A stretch of DNA of 64,000 bases from Brachybacterium sp. UMB0905. GTDB lineage: Bacteria > Actinomycetota > Actinomycetes > Actinomycetales > Dermabacteraceae. Shown piece by piece: positions 25,262 to 33,582 of the stretch (within the stretch, counting starts at the first letter, position 1; the number at the start of each line of letters is the position of its first letter). The notes beneath the pieces were generated by a model. The model was not told the DNA's origin, did no database searches, and saw only the letters and a program-made list of their open reading frames with translations. The stretch is taken from positions 62,001-126,000 of the forward strand of contig NZ_PNHL01000010.1 of NCBI RefSeq assembly GCF_002871795.1. The letters run 5' to 3'. The translations under genes were made by a program, and so were the position numbers.

Positions 25262-25653
25262 GTGCGGACGACTGGCCGGAGGATCGCCCTGCAGCGCCGC
25301 CGTCAGGCGCGCCGCCGTGCCCTCCTCGCCAGCGGATCCGCCGTGCTGCTGGTCGCCGCTGGCATCGTGCTGGGCACCACCACCAGCCTCAGCGATCAGG
25401 ATCAGCAGCCGCCCGCAGCGATCTCGGCCGCTGGCCGGAACACCGAGAACCTCGCCGACACCGACGAATCCGGGGCCCCGGAGCCGACCTCGCGAGAGAC
25501 CCGCATGGTGCCGCTCGCACGCATCACCGGTGACATCAGCCCGAAATCCGTGGTGGCCAGCTCCGATGGCATCGTCATGGCCAACAACAGCTAGCCCCGC
25601 TCGGCTACCGCATCACCGGCGCGAAGGACCAGATCCTGGCCGCGAACTCCTGA
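25262..25653 (+). pseudogene. Truncated membrane-anchored extracytoplasmic protein
   Basis: From GTG 25262 (preceded by GGGGGAA) the frame gives a basic N-terminus, one transmembrane helix (ALLASGSAVLLVAAGIVLG) and an outside linker, then ITGDISPKSVVASSDGIVMA and a stop at 25592-25594, 110 residues. From memory the SPKSVVAS-x-DG-x-VMANN stretch resembles the start of YncE/YVTN-type beta-propellers, whose next strand is missing. One frame over, downstream codons read PLGYRITGAKDQILAANS to a stop at 25653, which looks like the surviving C-terminus. I infer a large internal deletion; a genuine short protein is the alternative. Confidence 0.5.
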
Positions 25654-27138
25654 TCACGCCTGCGCCGCAAGCCTCCCGGCCACGACGGTCACAAGCACCC
25701 GCACCTCGCGCAGCCGCGCCGCGGCCTCCCGCGCCGCCGCATCGTCCATCAGCCCATCGGCTCCCGTCGGCACCGGGTCGAAGGGCCAGTCCTCCAGCAG
25801 CACCACATCCCCGAGCCCGCCGGCGCTGAGGCTCTGCACCCCGTCCGTCGAGGCGGCGAGCGCCTCGCCCGGCTGCAGCTGCTGGGCCGGGTACCAGCCG
25901 GGCCGCGTATCGGCGCTGCGGTGCACCGCCGCCGCCATCGCCAGCCACGGATCCAGCGGCACCACTGGTGCATCGGAGCCCATCACCACCGGCGCCCCGG
26001 CGCTCAGCAGATCCCGCAGCCGGTAGGCCTGCCCGCCGCGGCCCGGCCAGATCTCCTCGGTCATGTCCCGGTCATCGAGCAGATGCGCCGGCTGCACCGA
26101 GGCCGTCACCCCGAGCGCCGCCATCCGCGCCACATCCTCATCGGCCAGCATCTGCGCATGCTCGATCCGGGCGGAGATCCCCACGGCCTCCACCGCATCG
26201 AGCACCACCTGCGCAGCCGCATCCCCGATCGCATGCACCGCCGCCGTGAGCCCGAGCTGCTTCGCCCGCTGCAGCGCCTCGCGCAGATGCGGCGGCGGCA
26301 CCGACAGCACCCCGCGCCCCTGCCAGCCGTGCCCATCGGAGTACGGCTCGCGCGTGTACGCCGAATGGGAGCCCAGCGCCCCATCGGCGATCACCTTCAG
26401 CGGACCCATCGTCACCAGACCCGCCGCATCCAGCACGGTGCCCGTCGGGCCGGGCGCGGACTCGATGTACTCGGGGTACACCGCGGTGCGCACCCGCATC
26501 CGCGTCTCGCGCCGCGGCCACTGCTCGAACGGCACCCCCCACTCCATGTCCACCAGGCCAACCACCCCGCGGGCGAGCGCCTGCTCCTGCAGCATCGTCA
26601 TTCCCACCTGCACGTCCTCCGCCACGCCCGGCAGCTCCGGCAGGCGCGAGGTGACCGCGAACCACTCGTCCTCCGCGATGATGCCCCGCCGCGGCGGCAG
26701 CGCCAGTGCCGCGAGCGCCGCACTGTTCAGCCACGCATGATGCGCATCCCCGCCGATCAGCACCGTCGGCACCGCACCGGTTACCGCGTCCAGCAGCGCC
26801 ACCGTGGGCTCTGCCCCCAGATCCAGCAGCCGATGCCCGAAGCCCACGAGCGCCCGTCCGTCAGCCTCCCCGCGGGCCGCGAGCTCCTTGCGCACCTGGT
26901 CCAGCAGCTCCGCGAGCGAGACCACCCCGGTGGTATCCAGCCGGGCATGGGACTGCGCGAGCTGCCCGGTATGCACATGCTGATCCCACAGCCCCGGGAT
27001 CATGAACGCGCCGCCGCCGACGAGCACCTCCTCACCCGCACGCGCCAGCCCCGGGCCGATCTGCGCGATGAGCCCGTCACGGATCCGCACGTCCACCACG
27101 TCGGCCCCGCGCCCCAGACGCACCTCACGGATCAGCAT
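25654..27138 (-). CDS. Amidohydrolase family protein (YtcJ-like)
   Basis: Metal-dependent hydrolase of the amidohydrolase_3 group, 494 residues. Metal-site motifs: GLWDQHVHTGQL (HxH), IGDAA after AAVHA (His), RIEHAQML (His) and GSDAPVVPLDPW (Asp). Its natural substrate is unknown; relatives act on N-acyl or exocyclic C-N bonds. ATG 27138 has TACGCT 6 nt upstream and no Shine-Dalgarno; the open frame continues upstream but is antisense to the ABC gene. It is divergent from the ABC-2 operon. Confidence 0.88.
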   Translation of the reverse strand: MLIREVRLGRGADVVDVRIRDGLIAQIGPGLARAGEEVLVGGGAFMIPGLWDQHVHTGQLAQSHARLDTTGVVSLAELLDQVRKELAARGEADGRALVGFGHRLLDLGAEPTVALLDAVTGAVPTVLIGGDAHHAWLNSAALAALALPPRRGIIAEDEWFAVTSRLPELPGVAEDVQVGMTMLQEQALARGVVGLVDMEWGVPFEQWPRRETRMRVRTAVYPEYIESAPGPTGTVLDAAGLVTMGPLKVIADGALGSHSAYTREPYSDGHGWQGRGVLSVPPPHLREALQRAKQLGLTAAVHAIGDAAAQVVLDAVEAVGISARIEHAQMLADEDVARMAALGVTASVQPAHLLDDRDMTEEIWPGRGGQAYRLRDLLSAGAPVVMGSDAPVVPLDPWLAMAAAVHRSADTRPGWYPAQQLQPGEALAASTDGVQSLSAGGLGDVVLLEDWPFDPVPTGADGLMDDAAAREAAARLREVRVLVTVVAGRLAAQA

Positions 27139-27144
27139 CGCGCC

Positions 27145-27150
27145 AGCGTA
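27145..27150 (-). promoter_or_regulatory. -10-like hexamer of the amidohydrolase gene
   Basis: TACGCT on the minus strand, 6 nt before ATG 27138; identical in sequence and spacing to that of the DUF222/HNH gene. Confidence 0.45.
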
Positions 27151-27169
27151 GCCGGGAAACACCCCGCTG

Positions 27170-27187
27170 CCATGACGCCTGTCATGG
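27170..27187. promoter_or_regulatory. Perfect inverted repeat between amidohydrolase and ABC operon
   Basis: CCATGAC-GCCT-GTCATGG is a perfect 7-bp inverted repeat with a 4-bp spacer, 57 bp upstream of the ABC ATPase start and about 32 bp upstream of the amidohydrolase start. Another CATGA lies at 27194-27198. A dimeric regulator, most simply the NarL-type response regulator encoded in the same operon, may bind here. Confidence 0.5.
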
Positions 27188-27243
27188 GGCGGACATGATC
27201 GCCGGGACTTCGCCGCGCCGCCCCGTCGCAGAACCCTGGAGAC

Positions 27244-28170
27244 ATGAACGCACAGCCCGCCCTCCACCTCACCGCCGTCACCAAGACCTACGGGACCATC
27301 CGCGCCCTCGACGACCTCCACCTCGAGGTCCCGCGCGGGCAGATCCTCGCGCTGCTGGGCCCCAACGGCGCCGGGAAAACCACCGCCATGGAGATGATGG
27401 TGGGCCTCACCCAGCCCGATTCCGGCGAGGTCCAGGTCCTCGGCACCGACCCCATTACCGCGGTGCGCAGCGGCCTGATCAGCTCGATGCTGCAGTCCGG
27501 GGCGCTGCTGCCGGACCAGACCGTGCGCTCCATGCTCGCGATGCTCCACGCCCTGCAGGCCCGCCCCGCCCCGCTGGAGCAGGTCATCGAGCAGGCCGAT
27601 ATCGCCGACCTCATGCGCCGCCGCATCGGCACCCTCTCCGGCGGCCAGGCCCAACGGGTACGTTTCGCGATCGCCCTGCTGGGGGACGCGCAGGTGCTGC
27701 TGCTGGATGAGCCCACCGTCGGCATGGACGTCGGCGCCCGCCACGCCTTCTGGGACCGGATGCGGGAGGTCGCCGCGACCGGCCGCACCATCGTCTTCGC
27801 CACCCACCACCTCGAGGAGGCCGAACGGGAGGCCCAGCGCGTCGTGGTCCTGGACCGCGGTCGCGTCGTCGCCGACGGGTCCGCCGCCGACGTGTCCGCC
27901 CGCGTGGGCGGACGGGCCATCACGCTGCGCGGCCTCACCGCCGAGCAGATCGCCGCCCTGCCGGGCGTCACCACCGTCGGCGCCGATGACACCGACCCCA
28001 CCCGCCAGCGGGCCCTCAGCACCGACGCCGATGTGACCCTGCGCGCCCTGTTCACCGGGGAGCACGCCGAGACCGTGCACGACGTGCTGGTCACCGCCCC
28101 CGGCCTCGAGGAAGCCTTCCTCATCCTCACTGCCTACCAGACCACCCCCGAGCTCGAAGGAGCCCTGTGA
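27244..28170 (+). CDS. ABC-2 type transporter ATPase
   Basis: 308-residue nucleotide-binding protein of a drug/antibiotic exporter. Walker A LLGPNGAGKTTAMEMM near residue 40, signature TLSGGQAQRVRFAIALLG, Walker B VLLLDEPTVGMDVGAR, H-loop FATHHLEEAER. The C-terminal ~80 residues form the DUF4162-like domain of this class. First gene of a four-gene operon: ATPase, permease, sensor kinase, response regulator. AACCCT lies 6 nt before ATG 27244, overlapping a weak GGAG. Confidence 0.94.
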   Translation: MNAQPALHLTAVTKTYGTIRALDDLHLEVPRGQILALLGPNGAGKTTAMEMMVGLTQPDSGEVQVLGTDPITAVRSGLISSMLQSGALLPDQTVRSMLAMLHALQARPAPLEQVIEQADIADLMRRRIGTLSGGQAQRVRFAIALLGDAQVLLLDEPTVGMDVGARHAFWDRMREVAATGRTIVFATHHLEEAEREAQRVVVLDRGRVVADGSAADVSARVGGRAITLRGLTAEQIAALPGVTTVGADDTDPTRQRALSTDADVTLRALFTGEHAETVHDVLVTAPGLEEAFLILTAYQTTPELEGAL

Positions 28171-28961
28171 TGACCACCTTTGCAGCCTCAGCCACGCCCG
28201 CCCCGACGTCCGCTGCCCTGTCCCCGGCGGTGCGCACCGCCCGCTACGCCCTGCACTCCACCCGCATGACCGTCACCAACGTCATGTTCATGGTCTTCAC
28301 GATCGCGCTACCGGTGGGCATGTATTTGCTGTTCTCCACCATGTTCGGAGACGAGGCCGACGGGGCCGCCCGCGGGCTCATGATGGTGAACATGGCCGCT
28401 TACGGCGGGCTCGGCGCCGCCGTGAACGCCGGCGTGCAGATCCAGGAGGACCAGCGCACCGGCTTCCTGCGTCAGCTGATCGTCGCGGGCCTGTCCCCAC
28501 GTTCCTTCCTCATCGGCTCGATCACCGCCGCGAGCGTCGTCATCCTCCCCGCCCTCCTCTTCGTGGGTCTCATCGGCCTGGCCACCGGGGTCGAGGCGAG
28601 CCCCACGCAGTTCGTGACCGTCCTCGCGGTGGTCTGGCTGGGCCTTGTGCCCACCGTCCTGATCGGCATCGCACTCGGCATGGTGCTGACGGGCGGTGCC
28701 GCGAGCGCCGGCGGCGTCGTCACCATGATGGCGATGGCGATCTTCGGGGGGCTCTGGCTGCCGCTGGAGATGTTCCCCTCCTGGATGCAGGACCTCGGGG
28801 AGGCTCTGCCCACCTACTGGATCGCGCGGCTGGGGGAATGGGCACTGCTGGGCGGGGAGTTCCCCACCACGGGCCTGCTGGTCATCGGCATCTGGAGCGT
28901 CGTCTTCGCGGGGATCTGCGCCGTCGGAATGCGCTACGCCGTGGGCCTGAAGCGCCGCTGA
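28170..28961 (+). CDS. ABC-2 type transporter permease
   Basis: 263 residues, six transmembrane helices of the ABC-2 membrane domain (about 28-50, 62-90, 105-135, 140-165, 175-195 and 225-250), and the conserved GGLWLPLEMFPSWMQDLGEALPTYW loop can be read in part at 28745-28820. Partner of the preceding ATPase. The ATG at 28170 overlaps its stop (TGATG). Substrate unknown; the attached two-component system suggests an antimicrobial. Confidence 0.9.
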   Translation: MTTFAASATPAPTSAALSPAVRTARYALHSTRMTVTNVMFMVFTIALPVGMYLLFSTMFGDEADGAARGLMMVNMAAYGGLGAAVNAGVQIQEDQRTGFLRQLIVAGLSPRSFLIGSITAASVVILPALLFVGLIGLATGVEASPTQFVTVLAVVWLGLVPTVLIGIALGMVLTGGAASAGGVVTMMAMAIFGGLWLPLEMFPSWMQDLGEALPTYWIARLGEWALLGGEFPTTGLLVIGIWSVVFAGICAVGMRYAVGLKRR

Positions 28962-28974
28962 CACAATGACCCCC

Positions 28975-30117
28975 ATGAGCACGGACTCCCCCTGGGGCAG
29001 CTGGGCGCGCGGCGGCGAGGAAGAGGCCGCCGCGCGCCCGCTCACCCCGCGCGGCATCTGGCGGGCGATGCGGCAATCCGGCGGCCTGCCGTTCTCCGCC
29101 CCGCCGCTGGTGTTCGTGCTGCTGGCGATCGTCACGTCCTGGCTCGGGCTCGGGCCCCTGCGCGCGACCCTCGCCTCCGTGATCCTGCTGATCTATTCAG
29201 CAGTGTTCCTCGCCGTCTGCGGCATCGCCCTGTATCCGCTGAGGGTCCGGCTGATCTGGTTCGCCCTGGGCACCGCGCTGCTGCTGGCCCTCATCCCGCT
29301 GCTCGGCTCGGGCGTGCTGTACCTGGTGATGTTCCAGGCCATGACGCACGTGCTGCTGCTGCCGTGGCGCTGGGGACTGCCCAGCATGCTCGTGATGTGC
29401 CTGGTGGTGATGCTCCTCGCCATCATCCTGCAGCACTACATCGCGGCGGGACTGGCGATCATGGCGGCGCTGTTCGCCGCCGGGATCGGCACCGGAGTGC
29501 GCCAGGAGGTGCTGCAGCAGCAGCTCGAGGCCGCTGAGGCCCGCAACGCCGTGCTCGCCGTGGCCGCGGAGCGTGAACGCATCGGCCGGGACCTGCACGA
29601 CCTCGTCGGCCACTCCCTCACCTCCCTGACCATCTCCGCGCAGCTCGCCCGGCGCCTCCTGGACATCGACCCCGAGGCGGCGAAAGCCCAGCTCGAGCAC
29701 ATCGAGGCCACCACCCGCCAGGCCCTCGCCGACGTCCGCGCCACCGCGAGCGGTATGCAGCACGTGCGCGCCGCCACCGAGATCGCCTCCGCCCGCACCG
29801 TGCTGGCCACCGTCGGCATCCAGGCTTCGGTCCCCACCGCCCTGCCGCCCCTGCCCGACGACGTCGCCGAGCTGTTCGGCTACGTCATCCGCGAAGGAGT
29901 CACCAACATCGTGCGCCACTCCCGCGCCACGTGCGCCACCATCACCGTCACCGAGGACACCGTTACCGTGTCCGACGACGGCGTGGGCATCCCCGCCGGT
30001 GCCACCCGCACCGGGCTGCGCGGCCTCGAGGCCCGCCTCGCCATGGCCGGGGGCCGCCTCACCGTCACCTCCGCGGAGACCGGCACCACCCTCACCGCCC
30101 GGGTCGGTGCCGCATGA
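28975..30117 (+). CDS. NarL-type sensor histidine kinase
   Basis: 380-residue membrane sensor. Six hydrophobic segments in the first ~190 residues with almost no extracytoplasmic loops indicate intramembrane sensing, as in LiaS/DesK-type kinases that watch the bilayer or an ABC transporter. HisKA_3 box: ERERIGRDLHDLVGHSLTSL, phospho-His in DLHDLVGH; the ATP-binding domain ends with the G-box VSDDGVGIPAG and GLRGLEARL. ATG 28975 is chosen because CACAAT lies 7 nt before it; ATG 28966 is in frame three codons upstream. It overlaps the response regulator by 4 nt. Confidence 0.88.
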   Translation: MSTDSPWGSWARGGEEEAAARPLTPRGIWRAMRQSGGLPFSAPPLVFVLLAIVTSWLGLGPLRATLASVILLIYSAVFLAVCGIALYPLRVRLIWFALGTALLLALIPLLGSGVLYLVMFQAMTHVLLLPWRWGLPSMLVMCLVVMLLAIILQHYIAAGLAIMAALFAAGIGTGVRQEVLQQQLEAAEARNAVLAVAAERERIGRDLHDLVGHSLTSLTISAQLARRLLDIDPEAAKAQLEHIEATTRQALADVRATASGMQHVRAATEIASARTVLATVGIQASVPTALPPLPDDVAELFGYVIREGVTNIVRHSRATCATITVTEDTVTVSDDGVGIPAGATRTGLRGLEARLAMAGGRLTVTSAETGTTLTARVGAA

Positions 30118-30749
30118 TCCGCCTCGTGGTCGCCGATGACCAGGCGATCCTCCGCTCCGGCCTGGTGGCCCTGCTGAACCTCGAGCCCGATCTCGAGGTG
30201 GTGGGGGAGGCCTCCGACGGCGCCGGGACCCTCGCCGCCGTCACCGAGCACCAGCCCGATGTGCTGCTGCTGGATGTGCAGATGCCCGCCGGCGCCCCGG
30301 ACGGACCGGCCGACGGGATCGAGGTCGCCGAGCGCCTGCAGCAGAGCACTGCCGGTCCGGACGGCGCGCCGCGCATCATCGTGCTGACCACCTTCGGCCG
30401 CGCCGGCTACCTGCGGCGCACCATGGAGGCCGGCGCCCACGGCTTCATGGTCAAGGACACCCCCGTCGAGCGCCTCGTGGACGGCATCCGCCGCGTCCAC
30501 CAGGGGCTGAAGGTCGTCGACCCCGAGCTCGCCGCCCAGTCCCTCGCCGTCGGCACCAGCCCCCTGACCGCCAAGGAGACCGAGGTGCTGCAGGCTGCTG
30601 CGGCCGGCGGCAGCACCGCGCAGATCGCCGGGCGGCTGTTCCTCTCCGAAGGCACCGTGCGCAACCACATCTCCGCCGCGATCGGGAAGCTCGGTGTGAC
30701 CAACCGCGCCGAAGCGGTCCGTGCCGCCGTGGACAACGGCTGGATCTGA
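30114..30749 (+). CDS. NarL/FixJ-family response regulator
   Basis: 211 residues: receiver domain with acidic pocket VVADDQ, phospho-acceptor Asp in VLLLDVQMP, conserved Thr (VLTTF) and Lys (MVKDTP), and a C-terminal LuxR-type helix-turn-helix (LTAKETEVLQAAAAGGSTAQ, GTVRNHISAAIGKL). ATG 30114 overlaps the kinase stop (ATGA). Expected to control the transporter in the same operon, possibly through the inverted repeat at 27170-27187. Confidence 0.94.
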   Translation: MIRLVVADDQAILRSGLVALLNLEPDLEVVGEASDGAGTLAAVTEHQPDVLLLDVQMPAGAPDGPADGIEVAERLQQSTAGPDGAPRIIVLTTFGRAGYLRRTMEAGAHGFMVKDTPVERLVDGIRRVHQGLKVVDPELAAQSLAVGTSPLTAKETEVLQAAAAGGSTAQIAGRLFLSEGTVRNHISAAIGKLGVTNRAEAVRAAVDNGWI

Positions 30750-30750
30750 G

Positions 30751-30768
30751 GCAGGGCGCGTACCCTGC
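30751..30768 (+). promoter_or_regulatory. Inverted repeat over the -10 of the BASS transporter gene
   Basis: GCAGGG-CGCGTA-CCCTGC is a perfect 6-bp inverted repeat directly after the response-regulator stop. Its right half overlaps TACCCT (30761-30766), a -10-like hexamer 6 nt before GTG 30773. It may be an operator for the transporter gene or the terminator of the two-component operon; sequence alone does not decide. Confidence 0.45.
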
Positions 30769-30772
30769 AGCG

Positions 30773-31711
30773 GTGCACACCCTCGAGCGATTCCTGGCCA
30801 CGCTGATCGACATCAGTGTGCCCGCCTTCGCGATCGCCTCGATGCTGTCGATGGGTCTGCGCACCCCGCGCCGCACCTTCCGCGCCCAGTTGCGCGACCG
30901 CCGCACCGTCCTGGCGGTGCTCGGTGCGAACTTCGTGGTGGTCCCCGCCGTGGGCACCCTCGTGGTGTGGCTGCTGTCGGACCATCTGCCCCAGCACACC
31001 TCGTCGGGTTTCATCATCACGCTGTGCGCGGCCGGCGCCCCCTTCGTTCTGCAGCTGGGCGCGATGGCCCGCATCCCCTACGCGGAGACCGCCGGGCCGA
31101 TGGCCGTGCTGCTGCTGGGCTCGATCCTGTTCATGCCGCTCGTGGTCCCGTTCCTGCTGCAGGACGTGCACGTGGATGCCTGGGCGGTGGCGCGCCTGCT
31201 GCTGGGCACGATGCTCTCCCCGATGCTCGCGGGCATCGCGATCGCCGCCGTCGCCCCCACCCGCGCGGACCTGCTCGCCCGGGTCGCCGGAGGTGTGGCC
31301 GCGCTCTCTGCAGTGCTCATGTTCCTCTCCGGCTTCGGCGCGAACACCGTCCTGGTGCTGGACCTGCTGCTGTCCCCGGTGCTGCTGCTCGCAGCGAGCC
31401 TCGTGGTGCTCGCCTTCGTGGCCGGCCGCGTGGCCGGAGATCTCGCCGGACAGACCCTCACCGTGCCCGACGGCCCCGCGATCCTTACCTCCCAGCGCAA
31501 TATCGCCGCCGCTCTGCTGGTGGCCCGCACCGGGGCCGACGGGGCCGCCGATGACGGCTCGATGGTGGTGGCGATCCTGCTGCTATCCGCCGTCGGCTTC
31601 ATCATGCTTGTGCCCTACGCCCTGGTGAGCGGCTATCACCGGCGCCGCCGTGAGGGAGAGCGCACAACCCTCGGTGTGCTGCTGGGCATCGTGGGCCAAC
31701 GCTCCGAGTGA
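30773..31711 (+). CDS. Bile acid:sodium symporter (BASS) family transporter
   Basis: 312-residue integral membrane protein, nine or ten transmembrane helices, resembling the BASS/arsenite-permease-like SBF family. The glycine/proline-rich discontinuous helices (ANFVVVPAVGTLV and TSQRNIAAALLVA) correspond to the crossing region of the family. Substrate unknown; members carry organic anions or, in the ArsB/Acr3 branch, arsenite, but I see no conserved Cys of Acr3. Start is GTG 30773 with TACCCT 6 nt upstream. Confidence 0.8.
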   Translation: MHTLERFLATLIDISVPAFAIASMLSMGLRTPRRTFRAQLRDRRTVLAVLGANFVVVPAVGTLVVWLLSDHLPQHTSSGFIITLCAAGAPFVLQLGAMARIPYAETAGPMAVLLLGSILFMPLVVPFLLQDVHVDAWAVARLLLGTMLSPMLAGIAIAAVAPTRADLLARVAGGVAALSAVLMFLSGFGANTVLVLDLLLSPVLLLAASLVVLAFVAGRVAGDLAGQTLTVPDGPAILTSQRNIAAALLVARTGADGAADDGSMVVAILLLSAVGFIMLVPYALVSGYHRRRREGERTTLGVLLGIVGQRSE

Positions 31712-31715
31712 GGCC

Positions 31716-31721
31716 TACCCT
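31716..31721 (+). promoter_or_regulatory. -10-like hexamer of the ABC exporter gene
   Basis: TACCCT, 6 nt before GTG 31728, same hexamer and spacing as for the gene before it. A GAAGGGG stretch between hexamer and start could also act as a very close ribosome-binding site, so both modes are possible. Confidence 0.4.
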
Positions 31722-31727
31722 GAAGGG

Positions 31728-33542
31728 GTGTCCCAGCTCCTGCGCATCGTCCGCTTCACGCGGTCCCTGGCCCCGCTGTACGCGGTCATCATCGTCTGCT
31801 CCCTGCTGAGCGCCGCCACTCACCTGGCCGTCCCCTTCCTGATCGGCTCGGCGACCGACACCGTCGCCTCCGCCGTCGGCGGCTCCACCCCCACGGAGCA
31901 GGCGGTGCGCACGGTGCTGTGGCTGGCTGCGGCGGTGCTGGCCGCGGAGCTCGCTGCGACCGTGATCTCCAACGTCGGCGGCTGGTTCGGCGATGTCATG
32001 AGCAACCGGATGCGCACCATTTTGTCGGTCCGCTACTACGACAAGCTGCTGCATCTGCCGCAGCGCTGGTTCGACTCCGAGATCACCGGCACGATCGTGG
32101 CGCGGCTGAACCGTTCGATCACCGAGATCACCAATGTCGCGAAGATGATGTCCAACACCTTCGCGTCGATGCTCATCACCACCGTCGCGGTGCTCGCGAT
32201 CTCCGCCTGGTACGCGTGGCCGCTCGCGGTGCTGCTGCTGATCATCTTCCCCGTCTACGTGTGGCTGACCTCGCTGACCTCCGTGAAGTGGCAGCGCCTG
32301 GAGGGGAAGAAGAACGAACAGGTGGACATCGCCTCGGGCCGCTTCGCCGAAGTGGTGGGGCAGATCCGCGTGGTGAAGTCCTTCGTGCGGGAGAAGGGCG
32401 AGCTGGCCGACTTCTCGCGCCGCTTCCACTCCACCGACGCCACCACGCGCGCCCAGTCCACGCACTGGCACGGCATGGATGTGCTGCGCCGCGCGGTGCT
32501 GAACCTCGTCTTCTTCGGGATCTACGCGATCATCTTCGTGCGCACCGTGCAGGGGCACTTCAGCCTCGGTGAGATGGTGCTGCTGGTGCAGCTGATGAAC
32601 ATGGCCAAGGCCCCCGTGGAGTCGATGAGCTGGGTGATCGACTCCTCGCAGCGCGCGATCGCGGGCTCCAAGGACTACTTCGCCGTGATGGAGACTCCCG
32701 TGGATCCGCGCGTGGCCGCCCTCATGGCCCGCCAGGCCGACGGCACCCCGGCCGAGCGCATCGAACCCGTCCCCGGCGCGCCCGTCGTCGCCTTCCGCGA
32801 CGTGTCCTTCGCCTATGACGAGGGCGAGGACGTGCTGCACCACATCGACTTCGAGATCGGCCGCGGCGAGAAGATCGCGCTGGTGGGCGAGTCCGGCGGC
32901 GGCAAGTCCACGATCGTGAACCTGCTGCTGGGGCTGTACGAGCCACGCGAGGGCAGTGTCGAGGTGGTGGGGCGCACCAGTAGCGACGTGCCGCTGGATG
33001 AGCTGCGCGCCCGCATCGGCGTGGTGTTCCAGGACGCCTCCCTGTTCTCCGGCACCATCCGCGAGAGCATCGCCTACGCCCGCCCCGACGCCACCGATGA
33101 GGAGGTGCGCGAGGCCGCCCGCCGCGCCAATGCGGAGGCGTTCATCCAGCGCTTCCCCGACGGCTACGACCAGGTGATCGGCGAGCGTGGGCTGAAGCTC
33201 TCCGGCGGGCAGCGTCAGCGCATCGCGGTGGCCCGCGCGATCCTCAAGGACGCCCCCGTGCTGGTGCTCGATGAGGCCACGTCCGCCCTGGACACGAAGG
33301 CCGAACGGCAGGTGCAGAAGGGCCTGGACGAGCTCATGGAGGGACGGACCTCGCTGATCATCGCCCACCGGCTGTCCACGATTGCCTCCGTGGACCGCAT
33401 CGTCACCCTCGACGACGGGCGGATCGATGAGATCGGCAGCCCCGCCGAGCTCGCCGTCTCCGGCGGCATCTACGCCGAGCTGCTCGCCCTGCAGGGCGCG
33501 GGCCAGACGAAGCGCCTGGCGAAGTACGGGATCACCGGCTGA
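31728..33542 (+). CDS. ABC exporter, fused permease-ATPase (MsbA/MdlB type)
   Basis: 604-residue half-transporter that works as a dimer: six transmembrane helices in residues 10-310 (type I exporter fold; RFDSEITGTIVARLNRSITE is the coupling region) then the ATPase with Walker A LVGESGGGKSTIVNLLLG, Q-loop VVFQDASLFSGT, signature LKLSGGQRQRIAVARAIL, Walker B VLVLDEATSALD and H-loop IIAHRLST. Possible cargo: drug, lipid or peptide. I chose GTG 31728; upstream in-frame codons overlap the preceding gene. Confidence 0.92.
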   Translation: MSQLLRIVRFTRSLAPLYAVIIVCSLLSAATHLAVPFLIGSATDTVASAVGGSTPTEQAVRTVLWLAAAVLAAELAATVISNVGGWFGDVMSNRMRTILSVRYYDKLLHLPQRWFDSEITGTIVARLNRSITEITNVAKMMSNTFASMLITTVAVLAISAWYAWPLAVLLLIIFPVYVWLTSLTSVKWQRLEGKKNEQVDIASGRFAEVVGQIRVVKSFVREKGELADFSRRFHSTDATTRAQSTHWHGMDVLRRAVLNLVFFGIYAIIFVRTVQGHFSLGEMVLLVQLMNMAKAPVESMSWVIDSSQRAIAGSKDYFAVMETPVDPRVAALMARQADGTPAERIEPVPGAPVVAFRDVSFAYDEGEDVLHHIDFEIGRGEKIALVGESGGGKSTIVNLLLGLYEPREGSVEVVGRTSSDVPLDELRARIGVVFQDASLFSGTIRESIAYARPDATDEEVREAARRANAEAFIQRFPDGYDQVIGERGLKLSGGQRQRIAVARAILKDAPVLVLDEATSALDTKAERQVQKGLDELMEGRTSLIIAHRLSTIASVDRIVTLDDGRIDEIGSPAELAVSGGIYAELLALQGAGQTKRLAKYGITG

Positions 33543-33550
33543 GCGCGGCA

Positions 33551-33582
33551 GGTCTCACAGATCGCAGCGGGTCTCACAGATC
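33551..33582. repeat. 13-bp direct repeat at the mazF 3' end
   Basis: GGTCTCACAGATC occurs at 33551-33563 and again at 33570-33582, 19 bp apart. The right copy contains the stop and the last codon of the MazF-like toxin; the left copy lies between it and the ABC exporter. It looks like a small tandem duplication of the gene end. Confidence 0.6.

Noticed and set aside
27139..28080. In-frame 314-codon extension of the amidohydrolase gene
   Set aside because: It is antisense to the ABC ATPase gene and the metal-hydrolase fold begins at ATG 27138.
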